A DNA stretch of 64,000 nt from Myceligenerans indicum (GTDB lineage Bacteria > Actinomycetota > Actinomycetes > Actinomycetales > Cellulomonadaceae), in NCBI RefSeq assembly GCF_016742955.1, contig NZ_JABBYC010000012.1, forward strand, positions 1 through 64,000, read 5' to 3'. Made by a program: the position numbers and the translations under genes. The notes under the pieces are model-generated. The model did not search any database and had not been told where the DNA came from. It worked only from the letters and a program-made list of their open reading frames with translations. Shown here piece by piece: positions 46,505-57,755 of the stretch. How positions within the stretch are numbered: position 1 is the stretch's first letter; each line of letters opens with the position of its first letter.

Positions 46505-47440
46505 TCACTTCAGGAGGCGCGACAACCTGCGGTCCGCCAGGATCTGGCCGTTCGTCTGGCAGGTGGGGCAGTACTGGAGCGAGCGGTCCGCGAAGCTCAC
46601 CTCGTGGACCGTGTCCCCGCACGGGGTCCCGTCCCAGCCGGGGCAGGGCTCGCCGGTGCGTCCGTGCACCCGCATGCCCGCTCGCTTCGCGTCCTTGAGC
46701 TCCTTGGCGGGCTTGCCCGAGGCCGTGCGGATCGCCTCGCCGAGGACCTGCCCGATCGCGGCGTGCAGCCGGTCCGTCTCCTCCTGCGTGAAGGACCCTG
46801 TCAGCTTGAACGGGCTGAACCGTGCCGCGTGCAGGATCTCGTCCGAGTAGGCGTTCCCGATCCCCGCGATCGCCGACTGCTCCCGCAGCAGGCCCTTGAC
46901 CTGCTGGTTCCTGGAGGACAGCAGCCGCTCCAGCACCCCGGCGGTGAAGGCGGCGTCCAGTGGGTCGACGCCCAGTGAAGCCACCATCGCGACGTCGCGC
47001 GGCTGCCCCACGACATGGACCGCGAGCCGTTTCCGGGTCCCGGCCTCGGTGAGGTCGAACCCGGAACCGTCGTCGAGCCGGATGCGGCACGCGATGATCG
47101 CGCCCTTGCCGGAACCGCCGAGCCGCGGCTTGACGCGCGTCGCCGGCAGCTTGTCCGACCAGCGCACCCAGCCGCCCCGGGCCAGATGGAAGACCAGGTG
47201 CACGGCGTCGGCGGAACCCGCCACCGCGGAACGGTCGGAGCGGCCGCCGGCCACCGCCATGTCCAGCCACTTGCCGTGCCGGGCCCAGCCGGTGACCACG
47301 CCACCCACGAGCGCCGTGACCGGTGGGTCGACGGTCTTGAGCGCGGCGATGCTGCCCACCTCGATCCCTGCCACGGCACGGCCGGTGGTGCGCTCGCCGA
47401 GGAACCGCACCAGTGCCTCGACCTCGGGAAGTTCCGGCAT
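46505..47440 (-). CDS. Fpg/Nei family DNA glycosylase
   Basis: A 311-aa base-excision glycosylase/AP lyase. After removal of Met the catalytic N-terminal Pro and Glu are in [14 protein letters not shown] Lys in ARHGKWLDM and the helix-two-turn-helix [18 protein letters not shown] are present. The C-terminal zinc finger CPGWDGTPC...YCPTCQ is intact. It resembles the actinobacterial Nei-like branch more than MutM, but substrate preference is not decided. ATG at 47440 is required for Pro2; GAGGAT seven bases upstream suggests a leaderless start. It is divergent from proS. Confidence 0.92.
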   Translation of the reverse strand: MPELPEVEALVRFLGERTTGRAVAGIEVGSIAALKTVDPPVTALVGGVVTGWARHGKWLDMAVAGGRSDRSAVAGSADAVHLVFHLARGGWVRWSDKLPATRVKPRLGGSGKGAIIACRIRLDDGSGFDLTEAGTRKRLAVHVVGQPRDVAMVASLGVDPLDAAFTAGVLERLLSSRNQQVKGLLREQSAIAGIGNAYSDEILHAARFSPFKLTGSFTQEETDRLHAAIGQVLGEAIRTASGKPAKELKDAKRAGMRVHGRTGEPCPGWDGTPCGDTVHEVSFADRSLQYCPTCQTNGQILADRRLSRLLK

Positions 47441-47483
47441 GCGCCCCATCCTCTCCGGTCGCCGTCGTGCCCGCCAGTGTTCT

Positions 47484-47497
47484 CCCGGGTACCCGGG
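47484..47497. promoter_or_regulatory. 14-bp palindrome between nei and proS
   Basis: CCCGGGTACCCGGG is a perfect palindrome in the 189-nt divergent gap. GTTCTCCC occurs twice next to it. It could be an operator or a small hairpin; nothing else in the gap is recognisable apart from the two -10 boxes. Confidence 0.4.
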
Positions 47498-47616
47498 CCG
47501 GCGTTCTCCCGCGTGCCTGCCGTGCTCTCACGACCCCCCGCTCGCCCCGTCCGGCCCCTGCCGCCGGTGCCCGGGCCCGGTTCACTATCTCGCTGCACCC
47601 CGCGCCGCCCCGCCAG

Positions 47617-47622
47617 TAGAGT
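47617..47622 (+). promoter_or_regulatory. -10 box for leaderless proS
   Basis: TAGAGT ends seven bases before the proS ATG at 47630, with no ribosome site between. Confidence 0.55.
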
Positions 47623-47629
47623 TGCCCCC

Positions 47630-49453
47630 ATGTCATCCGCACTCCGCTCGGGCGATCTGCTTCGCATGTCGTCCCTCTTCGTCCGCACGCTGCGCGAGGA
47701 CCCGGCCGACGCCGAGGTCGCCAGCCACAAGCTCCTGGTCCGCGCCGGCTACATCCGCCGGGCCGCCCCGGGGATCTACTCCTGGCTCCCGCTGGGCCTG
47801 CGCGTGCTGGGCAAGATCGAGGCGATCGTGCGCGAGGAGATGAACGCGATCGGCGGCCAGGAGGTGCACTTCCCGGCGCTGCTGCCGCGGGAGCCCTACG
47901 AGGCGTCGGGCCGCTGGACCGAGTACGGCGACGGACTGTTCCGGCTCAAGGACCGCAAGCAGGCCGACTACCTGCTCGCCCCCACGCACGAGGAGATGTT
48001 CACGCTCCTGGTCAAGGACCTGTACTCCTCGTACAAGGACCTGCCGCTGGTGATCTACCAGATCCAGACCAAGTACCGCGACGAGGCCCGCCCGCGAGCC
48101 GGGCTGATCCGCGGCCGCGAGTTCATCATGAAGGACTCCTATTCCTTCGACGTGCACGACGACGGACTGGACGCCGCCTACCAGAAGCACCGCGACGCCT
48201 ACGAGCGCATCTTCACCCGCCTCGGCCTCGAGTACGTCATCGTCTCGGCCATGTCCGGCGCCATGGGCGGCTCCAAGTCGGAGGAGTTCCTCAGCCCGTC
48301 GCCGATCGGTGAGGACACGTTCGTGCGTTCGGCGGGCGGCTATGCCGCCAACGTCGAGGCCGTCGTCACGCCGGTTCCCGAGGCGCTCCCGTTCGACGAC
48401 GCCCCCGCGGCCCATGTCGAGGACACGCCGGACACGCCCACCATCGAGTCGCTCGTCGCCTGCGCGAACGAGAAGCACGCGCGGCCCGACCGGGCCTGGA
48501 CGGCCGCCGACACCCTGAAGAACGTGGTGCTGGCGCTGCGACACCCCGACGGGCGTCGCGACCTGCTCGTCGTCGGCCTGCCCGGGGACCGCGAGGTCGA
48601 CCTCAAGCGCCTCGAGGCCGCGGTCGCGCCCGCCGAGGCCGAGCCCGCCACGGAGGAGGACTTCAAGGCCCACCCCGAGCTCGTCAAGGGCTACATCGGC
48701 CCGCACGTCCTGGGCCCGCAGGGCGCCCAGGTCGAGGGGGACGACGGCGAGAAGCACTCCGCCGTGCGCTACCTGCTCGACCCCCGCGTCGTGCCCGGCA
48801 CCCGCTGGATCACCGGCGCCAACGAGCCCGGCCGCCACGTGTTCGACCTGGTCGCCGGACGGGACTTCACCGCGGACGGCACGATCGAGGCGGCCGAGGT
48901 GCGGGCCGGGGATCAGGCGCCGGACGGTTCGGGTCCGCTGGAACTCGCCCGCGGCATCGAGATGGGACACATCTTCCAGCTCGGCCGCAAGTACGCGGAA
49001 TCGCTCGGCCTGACGGTGCTCGACGAGAACGGCAAGCAGGCCGTCGTCACGATGGGTTCGTACGGCGTCGGCGTGACGCGCGCGCTCGCCGCGCTCGCGG
49101 AGGCCAACCACGACGAGAAGGGCCTGGCCTGGCCCGCACAGATCGCCCCCGTCCACGTGCATGTGGTCGCCACGGGCAAGGGCGCCGAGGTCTTCGACGC
49201 CGCCGAGCGGATCGCCGCCGGGCTGGTGGAAGCGGGCGTCGAGGTGCTGTACGACGACCGGCCCAAGGTCTCCCCGGGCGTCAAGTTCGCCGACGCCGAA
49301 CTGCTCGGCGCGCCGCTGCTCGTCGTCGTGGGCCGAGGGCTCAAGGACGGCGTCGTGGAGGTGCGCCCGCGCGCGGGTGACGCGGACCAGGTTCCGGTCG
49401 AGGATGCGGTGACCGAGACGGTCCGCCGTGTGAAGGCCCTCCTGGAGGACTGA
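47630..49453 (+). CDS. proS: Prolyl-tRNA synthetase (bacterial type)
   Basis: ProRS is a class II synthetase. Motif 1 region [28 protein letters not shown], motif 2 [27 protein letters not shown] and motif 3 [17 protein letters not shown] are visible. An insertion at about 225-395 is the editing (INS) domain of the bacterial long form, which removes mischarged alanine. The anticodon-binding domain closes the 607-aa protein ([23 protein letters not shown]). No gene follows on the same strand before the convergent lipoprotein. Confidence 0.97.
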   Translation: MSSALRSGDLLRMSSLFVRTLREDPADAEVASHKLLVRAGYIRRAAPGIYSWLPLGLRVLGKIEAIVREEMNAIGGQEVHFPALLPREPYEASGRWTEYGDGLFRLKDRKQADYLLAPTHEEMFTLLVKDLYSSYKDLPLVIYQIQTKYRDEARPRAGLIRGREFIMKDSYSFDVHDDGLDAAYQKHRDAYERIFTRLGLEYVIVSAMSGAMGGSKSEEFLSPSPIGEDTFVRSAGGYAANVEAVVTPVPEALPFDDAPAAHVEDTPDTPTIESLVACANEKHARPDRAWTAADTLKNVVLALRHPDGRRDLLVVGLPGDREVDLKRLEAAVAPAEAEPATEEDFKAHPELVKGYIGPHVLGPQGAQVEGDDGEKHSAVRYLLDPRVVPGTRWITGANEPGRHVFDLVAGRDFTADGTIEAAEVRAGDQAPDGSGPLELARGIEMGHIFQLGRKYAESLGLTVLDENGKQAVVTMGSYGVGVTRALAALAEANHDEKGLAWPAQIAPVHVHVVATGKGAEVFDAAERIAAGLVEAGVEVLYDDRPKVSPGVKFADAELLGAPLLVVVGRGLKDGVVEVRPRAGDADQVPVEDAVTETVRRVKALLED

Positions 49454-49559
49454 GGGGCCCGGGGCGCCGCGGACCTTCCGGTCGCCGGCCGGGTTCGGGG
49501 TGGGCGGCACGGCAGCGTCCACCCCGCCCGAGCCGGGCGGCGCTCCTGCCTGGCCGCAT

Positions 49560-49593
49560 CGCCTCCAGGAGGCGATCGCCGCGTTCTTCGCCG
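49560..49593 (+). repeat. 34-bp repeat, copy 2 (intergenic)
   Basis: An exact match in inverted orientation to 41379-41412, inside the 798-aa gene. It also overlaps the first of three 19-bp tandem units. Read in the equivalent frame it gives HRLQEAIAAFFADGRP, close to the YRLQEAIAAFFAGR of the gene, so it looks like a captured gene fragment. Confidence 0.9.
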
Positions 49594-49643
49594 ACGGCCG
49601 GCCGGTTCGCCGACGGCCGGCCGGTTCGCCGACGGCCGGCCGG
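49587..49643. repeat. Three perfect 19-bp tandem repeats
   Basis: TTCGCCGACGGCCGGCCGG occurs three times without a mismatch (49587-49605, 49606-49624, 49625-49643). The 275-nt gap between proS and the lipoprotein holds no gene. Confidence 0.95.
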
Positions 49644-49728
49644 GAGGCGTGCGGGCGGAGCGCCGACGGCCGCCGTCCCGCGAGCGCCCGTCGAGGCGGG
49701 CGCGTCGCGGCGAGCGCGGAGACGCTCG

Positions 49729-50811
49729 TCAGGAAGACGCCTGCTCCGGAAGGCCGGGGAAGGGGGTGATGGGCGCGCCCCACGAGTTCCGCGTGATCGC
49801 GGAGTCCGTGAGCAGCGCGACCGCCGACGAACGCGTGTCCTCCTCCGCGAGCCCGACGAGGTTCGCGTAGTCGGCGGCGAGGCCGTTCTCGGCTTCCAGG
49901 AGCAGTTCCTTGCCCGTCGCGTCAGGACTCGGGAGCTCGTACGCCGCTCGCCGCGGGTCCTTCTCGGTGCCGTCGATCCCGGCGAAGCGCGCCCAGTCCT
50001 CGGCGCGCCGGCGATGCGTGAGAGCACGGTCCGCGAGCCGGTCCCGAGCCTTCTCCTGGTCGGTCCGTGCTGCGCCCACCTCGAGCGCGTACGCCGAGGA
50101 GTCCTCGGCCAGGACCACCGCGACGAGGTCATCGTCCGAGAGGCCGCCGGGCGGTGCGGTCGGGCGGGTGGACGGCGTGAGCGACGCCGTGCCGTCCGAC
50201 GGTCCGGTACCTTCGGCCGTGGCGGACGGCGTCGCCGGCAGCTCGGCGGCGCCGGGGACGAGCGGTTCGGTGAACTCGGGGCCTTGCTCACCGGTCACGT
50301 CGGCCAGCTTGCGCACAGAGAGCGTCTGTGCCGCCGAGATCGAGGCGAGCAGCCGCGCCAGCGGGCCGTCCTCGCAGACGTCCGCGGCGGTGGCGCTCCG
50401 TGCGGCCGCATCCGTCAGGGTGATGAGCACCTCGGCCACCTCGGGCGTCGTCTCGGCGACGTCTGACGGCGTGGGGCTCGGGAGCTCCAGTTCCAGCCCG
50501 GACTCGTAGACGCCGCCGAGCTGGTCGGCGTGTTGCCGTGAGATCTCGGCGATGTCGGAGAGCGCCTCGGCGACCTCGGGCTTCGTCGCATCCAGCCCCG
50601 CGACGGCGTCGGCCTGCTCGGCCACGTGCAGCGCGTCGTCGACGGCGGTCCGGCGGACGATCTCGATCGGATCGGGCACGGGCTCGGTGGGCGGGGCGGA
50701 GTCAAAGCGCAGACCGCACCCGCTGAGCAGCAGCGCGCAGGCGAGCGCGGCCGCCACGCGACCGCGCGCTCGTGCGGTACGGCGGGACGAGGTCACCGGG
50801 ACGGGGTTCAT
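49729..50811 (-). CDS. DUF4439 (ferritin-like) lipoprotein
   Basis: A 360-aa probable lipoprotein. After a basic start (VTSSRRTARARGR) the signal peptide core AALACALLLSGC carries the lipobox LSGC. A helical middle part follows, then a Pro/Thr/Ser-rich linker near 200-235. The C-terminal DUF4439 ferritin-like helical domain (LAEDSSAYALEVGAARTDQEKARDRLADRALTHRRRAEDWARF) closes it. The function is unknown. It sits divergently next to rimP, as in many actinobacteria. ATG at 50811 is preferred over a start 13 codons upstream. Confidence 0.8.
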   Translation of the reverse strand: MNPVPVTSSRRTARARGRVAAALACALLLSGCGLRFDSAPPTEPVPDPIEIVRRTAVDDALHVAEQADAVAGLDATKPEVAEALSDIAEISRQHADQLGGVYESGLELELPSPTPSDVAETTPEVAEVLITLTDAAARSATAADVCEDGPLARLLASISAAQTLSVRKLADVTGEQGPEFTEPLVPGAAELPATPSATAEGTGPSDGTASLTPSTRPTAPPGGLSDDDLVAVVLAEDSSAYALEVGAARTDQEKARDRLADRALTHRRRAEDWARFAGIDGTEKDPRRAAYELPSPDATGKELLLEAENGLAADYANLVGLAEEDTRSSAVALLTDSAITRNSWGAPITPFPGLPEQASS

Positions 50812-50909
50812 CGTGCCTGATGATGCCACGTCTTCCGGGAAGCCTCGCACATGTCCGCGCTGCGTCTTACGTCACGTCGGTTCGCCTGCGCCCGGCCCCC
50901 GGCACATCG

Positions 50910-50915
50910 TAGGCT
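50910..50915 (+). promoter_or_regulatory. Candidate -10 for rimP-nusA-infB
   Basis: TAGGCT lies about 85 bases before the rimP ATG. A -35 is weak (CTGCGC, 18 nt upstream). The leader includes the ribosome site GGGAGGAAC. Confidence 0.4.
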
Positions 50916-50997
50916 GAGCGCAGTAGACAACAGCACACCGGTCGGGTCCTGACTCGAGCGGTACCCCCTACCACAGGGGGCCGACGGGAGGAACACG

Positions 50998-51621
50998 ATG
51001 GCGCAGCCCGCGAGCCGGCAGGAGGACGATGTCCGCCGGATCGTCGGACCGGTGGTCGACGACGCCGGCCTGTATCTCGAGGAGGTGCGGGTCACGCGCG
51101 CCGGGAACAGGTCGGTCGTGCGGATCACGCTCGACCTTCCCGAGACGCGGATCGGCAGCCTGGACTCCGACACGCTCGGCGAGGTCTCGCGAGCACTGTC
51201 CGCCGCGCTCGACGACGGCGACGTCGTCCCGGGCGCGTACACGCTGGAGATCTCGACACCCGGCACCTCCCGCGCGCTGACGACGGCGCGCCATTTCCGG
51301 CGTTCCCGCACGCGGCTCGTGACGCTCACGCCGCTCGACGGGGGCGAGGCGGTCACGGGCAGGCTGACCGACGTGACCGGCGACGGGGACGGCACCGTTC
51401 TCGTGCTCGACGGGTCGCGGAGCATTCCGCTGTCCGCCGTGCGCAGGGGGAAGGTGGAGGTCGAGCTCCGTCGTGCCGACGGCGAGTCGGACGACGGCGC
51501 CCCGGACCCCGAGGCTGAGGATGCCGACCCCGCCGCGGTGAGCGAGAGTTCTGGTGCTGACGACGATGCCGTGACCCGCAGGCCCCATCATGGGGCGACG
51601 GGCCGCAACGAGGAGGGCTGA
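50998..51621 (+). CDS. rimP: Ribosome maturation factor RimP
   Basis: RimP assists 30S assembly. The N-terminal domain has the signature [33 protein letters not shown] and [20 protein letters not shown]. The C-terminal SH3-like barrel follows. An acidic tail of about 50 residues brings it to 207 aa, longer than average. It heads the rimP-nusA-ylxR-infB cluster; nusA starts one base after its stop. Confidence 0.95.
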   Translation: MAQPASRQEDDVRRIVGPVVDDAGLYLEEVRVTRAGNRSVVRITLDLPETRIGSLDSDTLGEVSRALSAALDDGDVVPGAYTLEISTPGTSRALTTARHFRRSRTRLVTLTPLDGGEAVTGRLTDVTGDGDGTVLVLDGSRSIPLSAVRRGKVEVELRRADGESDDGAPDPEAEDADPAAVSESSGADDDAVTRRPHHGATGRNEEG

Positions 51622-51622
51622 G

Positions 51623-52699
51623 ATGGATATCGACATGGCCGCGCTGCGCATGCTGGAGCGCGAGAAGGACTTCAGTCTGGACGTGCTCGTCGCGGCGATC
51701 GAGCAGGCTCTCCTCTCCGCCTACCACCGCACGCCGGGCTCCTACCGCCACGCCCGTGTCGAGGTCGACCGCAGCAGCGGACACGTCACGGTCTGGGCCC
51801 GTGAAGAGGTCGAGGCGTACGCCGACCCGGAGGACCCGGAGGGTCCGGCGCCGTTCGAGCTCGGCCCGGAGTTCGACGACACGCCGCGCGATTTCGGCCG
51901 TATCGCCACCGCCACCGCGCGACAGGTGATCGTGCAGCGGCTGCGTGACGCCGAGGACGACCAGGTGCTCGGCACGTTCCGGGACAAGGAGGGCGAGGTC
52001 GTCGCCGGAATCATCCAGCAGGGCCGCGACCCCCGCACGGTGCTCGTGGACGTGGGGGACACGGAGGCCGTGCTGCCGGCCCACGAGCAGGTGCCCGGCG
52101 AGGAGTACGAGCACGGTGAGCGGCTGCGCGCGTACGTCGTGGAGGTCACCCGCGGAATGAAGGGGGCGCAGGTGACGTTGAGCCGGACGCACCCCGGTCT
52201 GGTGCGCAAGCTGTTCGAGCTCGAGGTGCCGGAGATCGCCGACGGGTCGGTGGAGATCATGTCGGTGGCCCGCGAGGCCGGTCACCGGACCAAGGTCGCC
52301 GTGGTGTCCCACGTGTCCGGCCTCAACGCCAAGGGTGCGTGCATCGGCCCGATGGGCGCTCGCGTCCGGGCCGTCATGACCGAGCTGCACGGCGAGAAGA
52401 TCGACATCGTCGACTGGAGCGAGGACCCGACACGGTTCGTCGCCAACGCGCTGTCGCCGGCCCGGACGTCCTCGGTGACCGTGGTGGACGAGGCCGCTCG
52501 TGCGGTGCGTGCGGTGGTGCCCGATTACCAGCTCTCACTGGCCATCGGCAAGGAAGGGCAGAACGCCCGCCTGGCGGCGAAGCTCACGGGCTGGCGCATC
52601 GACATCCGCTCCGACGAGGCGGCCGACACGGGCGAGGGCGGCGGCCACGGCGCCTCGGCGGGTGGTGGTGGCACCGCTCAGGTGTCGCCGAATCGGTAA
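51623..52699 (+). CDS. nusA: Transcription termination/antitermination protein NusA
   Basis: NusA binds RNA polymerase and RNA to control pausing and termination. The N-terminal domain begins [34 protein letters not shown]. An S1 domain ([35 protein letters not shown]) and two KH domains follow, with [11 protein letters not shown] and [23 protein letters not shown]. At 358 aa it lacks the C-terminal acidic repeats of E. coli NusA, as usual in actinobacteria. AGGAGGGCTGAG precedes the ATG. Confidence 0.97.
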   Translation: MDIDMAALRMLEREKDFSLDVLVAAIEQALLSAYHRTPGSYRHARVEVDRSSGHVTVWAREEVEAYADPEDPEGPAPFELGPEFDDTPRDFGRIATATARQVIVQRLRDAEDDQVLGTFRDKEGEVVAGIIQQGRDPRTVLVDVGDTEAVLPAHEQVPGEEYEHGERLRAYVVEVTRGMKGAQVTLSRTHPGLVRKLFELEVPEIADGSVEIMSVAREAGHRTKVAVVSHVSGLNAKGACIGPMGARVRAVMTELHGEKIDIVDWSEDPTRFVANALSPARTSSVTVVDEAARAVRAVVPDYQLSLAIGKEGQNARLAAKLTGWRIDIRSDEAADTGEGGGHGASAGGGGTAQVSPNR

Positions 52700-52705
52700 C
52701 AGCAG

Positions 52706-53173
52706 TTGAACAGGCAAGGTAGACTGAGCAAGTCTGGGCCGCGAGCCCGTACTCCGTCCTCTTCTGCCTCGGCGGTCGCTTCGGTCACGACATCACGTCC
52801 TGCACCGATCGGTCCCGTGCGGATGTGTGTCGGATGCCGGGGACGCGACCAGCGGTCTGCTCTCTTGCGTGTGGTTCTGGATCCCGCAGCGGCGCAGCCC
52901 CGGATCGTCGTCGACGAGCGGGCCTGCCTGCCGGGGCGAGGCGCCTGGATCCACCCGGGAGCAGAATGCCTGGAGCTCGCCGAACGTCGTCGGGCGATAC
53001 CGCGTGCACTGCGCGCGGACGGGTCCGTCGATCTGGCGGAGCTCCAGGAGCATCTCGGGCCGGGAGGGCCGGGACGTCACGACCGGGCGCGGAAACGCTC
53101 GGCCGCACCAACGAATCGTCGACAGGAAAGCGGGTCAGAAGCCGATGGGCACCCGATGAGTCCCCAGCGATGA
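52706..53173 (+). CDS. ylxR: YlxR family (DUF448) protein
   Basis: A small basic protein with the YlxR core [22 protein letters not shown] and [25 protein letters not shown]. YlxR proteins are nucleic-acid binding; RNase P and nucleoid roles have been suggested elsewhere. Start choice is open. TTG at 52706 gives 155 aa with a Ser-rich extension. GTG at 52817 or ATG at 52823 gives a core-only protein, and TAGACT at 52720-52725 could then be a promoter -10. It keeps its usual position between nusA and infB. Confidence 0.85.
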   Translation: MNRQGRLSKSGPRARTPSSSASAVASVTTSRPAPIGPVRMCVGCRGRDQRSALLRVVLDPAAAQPRIVVDERACLPGRGAWIHPGAECLELAERRRAIPRALRADGSVDLAELQEHLGPGGPGRHDRARKRSAAPTNRRQESGSEADGHPMSPQR

Positions 53174-53230
53174 GTACCTCGTACTAGTGCGGTTCGCCCC
53201 TGCCTCGGGACGGACCGAGACAGGAGAGTT

Positions 53231-56125
53231 GTGGCAAAGGTCCGCGTCTACGAGCTCGCCAAGGAGCTCGGAGTGGAAAGCAAGACCCTGCTTGCCGAGC
53301 TGAAGTCAGCCGGCGAGTACGTCCGCTCGGCGTCATCGACGCTCGAGCCGCCTGTCGCGCGGCGTATGCGCGACAAGTTCACCGATGGCGGCGGAGCGAA
53401 GTCCGGCGCGAAGCCGGGCGCCAAGCCCGCGCCGAAGCCGGGCGGCAGGCCCGCCCCGAAGCCGGGAGCCAAGGCAGCGCCGAAGCCGGGCGCCAAGCCG
53501 GCTCCGAAGCCCGCCTCCGAGGCTCCTGCCGCCTCGCCGGCTGCCGCTGCCGCACCGGCTCCCACGGCCGCACCGGCTCCCGCTGCTCGTGCGGCGGAGG
53601 CGCCGTCGGCGACCGAGGCACCGGCCCCGAAGCAGGGCGCCGCGGCGCCCAAGCCAGGTCCCGCCGCGCCGAAGCCTGGTCCCGCCGCGCCGAAGCCCGG
53701 CGGGCGTGGCCCGCGTCCGGGCAACAACCCCTTCGCGTCCAGCCAGGGCATGCCGCGTCCCAGCGACCGCCGTGGTGGTGGCCGCTCCGGTGGCGGTAGC
53801 GGTGGAGGCGCGCCGCGTCCGGGCAACAACCCGTTCGCGTCCAGCCAGGGCATGCCCCGTCCGGGAGAGCGTCGCGGTGGTGGCGACAAGGCGGAGCGCT
53901 CCGGCGGTCCGCGCCCCGGTGGTGCTCGCCAGGGCGGTGGAGCTCCGCGCCCCGGTGGCACCGGTGGTCCGCGTCCGGCGGCGCCGCGTCCCGGTGGCAG
54001 CGGTGGTCCGCGTCCCAACCCGGGAATGATGCCGGGCAAGACGTCGATGCCGCGTCCCGGCCAGCGTCCGGGACCCGGTGGTGGTCGTGGCGGCACCGGT
54101 GGCCGCGGCGGCGGCGCCCCGGGTGGCCCGGGCGGCGGCGGCCGTCCCGGTGGCGGCTTCCGCGGTCGTGGTGGTGGCGGTCGCGGGTCCACGCAGGGCG
54201 CCTTCGGGCGTGCCGGTGGTCGCCCGGTCCGGGGCCGGAAGTCCAAGCGGCAGAAGCGCCAGGAGTTCGAGGCGATGCAGGCTCCGTCGCTCGGCGGTGT
54301 CAGCGTCCCTCGGGGCAACGGCACCACCGTCGTGCGGCTGCGCCAGGGTTCGTCCCTGAACGACTTCGCCGACAAGATCGACGCGAACCCCGCGGCACTC
54401 GTGACGGTGCTCTTCCACCTCGGCGAGATGGCCACGGCCACGCAGTCCCTCGACGAGGACACGTTCGGCGCCCTGGGTGTCGAGCTCGGCTACGTGATCG
54501 AGATGGTCTCGGCCGAGGAGGAGGACCGCGAGCTGCTCGGTGCGTTCGACATCGACCTGGAGGCCGAGGAGGCGGGCGAGTCCGACGAGGACCAGCTGCC
54601 GCGGCCGCCGGTCGTGACCGTCATGGGTCACGTCGACCACGGTAAGACGAAGCTGCTGGACGCCATCCGCAAGTCGGATGTCGTCGCGGGTGAGCACGGT
54701 GGCATCACGCAGCACATCGGTGCCTACCAGATCCACCACGAGCACGAGGGCGTCGACCGCGCCATCACGTTCATCGACACCCCGGGTCACGAGGCGTTCA
54801 CCGCCATGCGTGCCCGTGGCGCGGACGTGACGGACATCGCGATCCTCGTGGTCGCGGCCGACGACGGCGTGATGCCGCAGACGGTCGAGGCGGTGAACCA
54901 CGCGCAGGCCGCCGGCGTGCCGATCGTGGTGGCCGTCAACAAGATCGACGTGGACGGTGCCAACCCGGCCAAGGTCCGCCAGCAGCTCACCGAGTACAAC
55001 CTGGTGGCCGAGGAGTACGGCGGCGACACGATGTTCGTCGACGTCGCGGCCAAGCCGGGCATCGGTATCGACGACCTCGTCGAGGCCGTCCTGCTGACCG
55101 CGGACGCCTCGCTGGATCTGCGCGCGAACCCGAACAAGGACGCGCGCGGCGTCGCCATCGAGGCCAACCTCGACCGCGGCCGAGGTGCCGTGGCCACGGT
55201 GCTCGTCCAGTCCGGCACGCTCGAGGTGGGCGACGCGATCGTGGCGGGTACCGCCCACGGCCGCGTGCGCGCCATGATCGACGAGCACGGTGACACGGTG
55301 GACGTGGCCACTCCGGCCCGCCCGGTCCAGGTCACGGGTCTGACGTCGGTGCCGAGCGCCGGTGACACGTTCCTCGTGGCGCCGGACGACCGCACCGCCC
55401 GGCAGATCGCCGAGAAGCGGCAGGCCGCCGAGCGTGCCGCGCTGCTGGCCAAGCGCCGCAAGCGGATCAGCCTCGAGGACTTCGATGCCGAGCTCAAGAA
55501 GGGCAAGGTCGAGAGCCTCAACCTCATCCTCAAGGGCGATGTGTCCGGTGCCGTCGAGGCACTGGAGGACGCGCTGCTCAAGATCGACGTGGGCGACGAG
55601 GTCGAGCTGCGTGTCATCCACCGCGGTGTGGGTGCCATCACGCAGAACGACGTCAACCTCGCCACCGTCGACAGCGCCGTGATCCTCGGCTTCAACGTCA
55701 AGTACGGCGAGCGGGTCGAGGAGCTGGCGGACCGCGAGGGCGTCGACGTCAAGTTCTACTCGGTCATCTACCAGGCGATCGACGACATCGAGGCCGCCCT
55801 CAAGGGCATGCTCAAGCCGGAGTACGAGGAGGTCCAGCTGGGCACCGCGGAGATCCGCGAGATCTTCCGGTCCTCGAAGTTCGGCAACATCGCCGGCTCG
55901 ATCGTCCGGTCCGGCGAGATCCGCCGCAACTCCAAGGCGCGGGTCCTGCGTGCCGGCACCGTCGTGGGGGACAACCTCACGATCGAGTCGCTCAAGCGGT
56001 TCAAGGACGACGCCACGGAGGTCCGCGAGGGCTTCGAGTGCGGTATCGGGCTCGGGACGTTCAACAACATCACCGAGGGCGACATCATCGAGACGTGGGA
56101 GATGCGCGAGATCCCGCGCACCTGA
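53231..56125 (+). CDS. infB: Translation initiation factor IF-2
   Basis: IF-2 is the GTPase that places initiator tRNA and joins subunits. The N-terminal IF2N domain ([39 protein letters not shown]) is followed by about 300 residues of Pro/Lys/Ala repeats and then Gly/Arg-rich sequence. The G domain has GHVDHGKT at 466-473, DTPGHEAF and NKIDVDG. Domains II-IV follow with the C-terminal fMet-tRNA-binding part [35 protein letters not shown]. The length is 964 aa, inflated by the linker. GTG at 53231 follows CAGGAGAG. Confidence 0.98.
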   Translation: MAKVRVYELAKELGVESKTLLAELKSAGEYVRSASSTLEPPVARRMRDKFTDGGGAKSGAKPGAKPAPKPGGRPAPKPGAKAAPKPGAKPAPKPASEAPAASPAAAAAPAPTAAPAPAARAAEAPSATEAPAPKQGAAAPKPGPAAPKPGPAAPKPGGRGPRPGNNPFASSQGMPRPSDRRGGGRSGGGSGGGAPRPGNNPFASSQGMPRPGERRGGGDKAERSGGPRPGGARQGGGAPRPGGTGGPRPAAPRPGGSGGPRPNPGMMPGKTSMPRPGQRPGPGGGRGGTGGRGGGAPGGPGGGGRPGGGFRGRGGGGRGSTQGAFGRAGGRPVRGRKSKRQKRQEFEAMQAPSLGGVSVPRGNGTTVVRLRQGSSLNDFADKIDANPAALVTVLFHLGEMATATQSLDEDTFGALGVELGYVIEMVSAEEEDRELLGAFDIDLEAEEAGESDEDQLPRPPVVTVMGHVDHGKTKLLDAIRKSDVVAGEHGGITQHIGAYQIHHEHEGVDRAITFIDTPGHEAFTAMRARGADVTDIAILVVAADDGVMPQTVEAVNHAQAAGVPIVVAVNKIDVDGANPAKVRQQLTEYNLVAEEYGGDTMFVDVAAKPGIGIDDLVEAVLLTADASLDLRANPNKDARGVAIEANLDRGRGAVATVLVQSGTLEVGDAIVAGTAHGRVRAMIDEHGDTVDVATPARPVQVTGLTSVPSAGDTFLVAPDDRTARQIAEKRQAAERAALLAKRRKRISLEDFDAELKKGKVESLNLILKGDVSGAVEALEDALLKIDVGDEVELRVIHRGVGAITQNDVNLATVDSAVILGFNVKYGERVEELADREGVDVKFYSVIYQAIDDIEAALKGMLKPEYEEVQLGTAEIREIFRSSKFGNIAGSIVRSGEIRRNSKARVLRAGTVVGDNLTIESLKRFKDDATEVREGFECGIGLGTFNNITEGDIIETWEMREIPRT
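53711..53862. repeat. 50-bp near-identical direct repeat in infB linker
   Basis: 53711-53760 and 53813-53862 differ at two positions and encode [16 protein letters not shown] twice. It is part of the Gly/Arg/Pro-rich linker of IF-2 and could expand or contract by recombination. Confidence 0.9.
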
Positions 56126-56138
56126 CCCGTCGTCACGT

Positions 56139-56181
56139 CGCCGAGGCAGCGGGGCCGATCCCCGGCTCCGCTGCCTCGGCG
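56139..56181 (+). terminator. Terminator after infB
   Basis: A perfect 14-bp stem (56139-56152 with 56168-56181) and 15-nt loop are followed by TTCT. It begins 14 nt after the infB stop and precedes rbfA by 85 nt. Confidence 0.75.
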
Positions 56182-56266
56182 TTCTCCAGGCCGCGCGGGC
56201 GGGCACCGTCGTCAGTCATGACGGCGGACCTACCGCGCGGCCTCCTCCTTTGAGAAGGGAAGACCC

Positions 56267-56728
56267 ATGAACGAGAATCCTCGTGCCCGGCGGCTCGCCG
56301 ACCGGATCAAGGTGATCGTCGCGCAGATGCTCGACACGCGGATCAAGGACCCGCGCCTCGGGTTCGTGACGATCACCGACGTGCGCGTGACCGGTGATCT
56401 GCAGAACGCGTCCGTCTTCTACACGGTCTACGGCAGCGACGACGACCGCACAGGGACCGCCGCCGCGCTGAAGAGCGCCACGGGGATCATCCGCAGCGAG
56501 GTCGGCAAGCAGACGGGCGTTCGCCTCACTCCCGCCATCGAGTTCCACCTCGACGCGGTTCCGGAGACGGCCGCGCACCTGGACGCCGCTCTGCTCGAGG
56601 CGCAACGTCGCGACGCCGAACTCGCCGAGCTGCGCGTCCGTGCACAGCCGGCCGGTGAGGCCGACCCCTACAAGAAGGCCCCCGGCGAGGCGGACCAGTC
56701 CGAGCTGCCGTCCGACGACGAGCAGTGA
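56267..56728 (+). CDS. rbfA: Ribosome-binding factor A
   Basis: RbfA helps the final maturation of the 16S 5' end. The KH-like fold is complete: [49 protein letters not shown]. The C-terminus adds a charged tail (153 aa in total). GAGAAGGGAAG precedes the ATG. GTGA overlap couples it to truB. Confidence 0.97.
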   Translation: MNENPRARRLADRIKVIVAQMLDTRIKDPRLGFVTITDVRVTGDLQNASVFYTVYGSDDDRTGTAAALKSATGIIRSEVGKQTGVRLTPAIEFHLDAVPETAAHLDAALLEAQRRDAELAELRVRAQPAGEADPYKKAPGEADQSELPSDDEQ

Positions 56729-57681
56729 GCGCGGGCCAGGACTCCGGCCGGCAGCGACCGCCGCGCAGGCCCACGGCCGCCGACGGGTTCGTCGTCGTCG
56801 ACAAGCCCGCGGGCTGGACGAGCCACGACGTCGTCGCACGCACCCGCGGTCTCGCGGGAACCCGGAAGGTGGGCCACGCCGGCACGCTCGACCCCATGGC
56901 GACGGGCGTGCTCGTGCTGGGGGTCGGGAAGGCGACGCGCCTGCTGACCTACGTGGTGGGCGCCGACAAGGACTACGACGCCACGGTCCGGCTCGGGGTG
57001 GCGACGAACACCGACGACGCCGAGGGCGAGGTCACGGCGTCCCCGGGCGCACGCAGCGTCCCCGACGACGTGCTCCGGTCCGCCGTCGAGGAGCTGACCG
57101 GTGACATCATGCAGGTGCCGACCACGGTCTCCGCGATCAAGGTGAACGGGGAGCGCGCGTACGCGCGCGCCCGCGCGGGCGAGGACATCGAGCTCACCGC
57201 CCGCCCGGTGACCGTGTCACGGTTCGACGTGCTCGGGACGCGGCCCGGCGTGGCCGGCGACGTCCCCGTGCTGGACCTGGACGTCCGGGTCACGGTGTCC
57301 TCCGGGACGTACGTGCGTGCCCTCGCGCGAGACCTCGGAGCCGCGCTCGGAACCGGCGGGCACCTCACCGCGCTGCGGCGCACCCGCGTCGGCGGGTACG
57401 GGCTCGGCGGTGCCCGGACGCTGGACGCCATGCAGGCCCAGGCCGACCGCGACGGCACGCTCGCGACGCTGCCCCTCGCCGACGCGGCGCGCGGCGTCCT
57501 GCCCGTGCGGGACGTCGACGACGCCGAGGCGCGCGCACTGGGCCACGGTCAGTGGATCGCGCCGAGCGGGAGGACCGGTGTCCTGGCCGCGATCGACCCC
57601 GCGGGAAACCTCGTCGGGCTCGTGGAGGACACCCGCCGCAAGGGCGAGGATCTGGCCAAACCGGTCCTGGTTACCCGCTGA
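56725..57681 (+). CDS. truB: tRNA pseudouridine-55 synthase
   Basis: TruB makes pseudouridine 55 in the T-loop of tRNAs. The catalytic Asp56 is in [30 protein letters not shown] and [15 protein letters not shown] are intact, and the C-terminal PUA-like domain ([25 protein letters not shown]) is present. The length is 318 aa. It overlaps rbfA by 4 nt. Confidence 0.97.
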   Translation: MSAGQDSGRQRPPRRPTAADGFVVVDKPAGWTSHDVVARTRGLAGTRKVGHAGTLDPMATGVLVLGVGKATRLLTYVVGADKDYDATVRLGVATNTDDAEGEVTASPGARSVPDDVLRSAVEELTGDIMQVPTTVSAIKVNGERAYARARAGEDIELTARPVTVSRFDVLGTRPGVAGDVPVLDLDVRVTVSSGTYVRALARDLGAALGTGGHLTALRRTRVGGYGLGGARTLDAMQAQADRDGTLATLPLADAARGVLPVRDVDDAEARALGHGQWIAPSGRTGVLAAIDPAGNLVGLVEDTRRKGEDLAKPVLVTR

Positions 57682-57755
57682 TCGGCACCTGGGCTGAAAT
57701 TGCCAATTACTTCCAGGCTTCCTGGTGGCATGTCGGATTGATACCTTTGTGCCTT

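Noticed and set aside
49500-49769. 89-codon plus-strand frame after proS
   Set aside because: It is mostly tandem repeat and duplicated fragment, lacks a ribosome site, and overlaps the end of the opposite lipoprotein gene.
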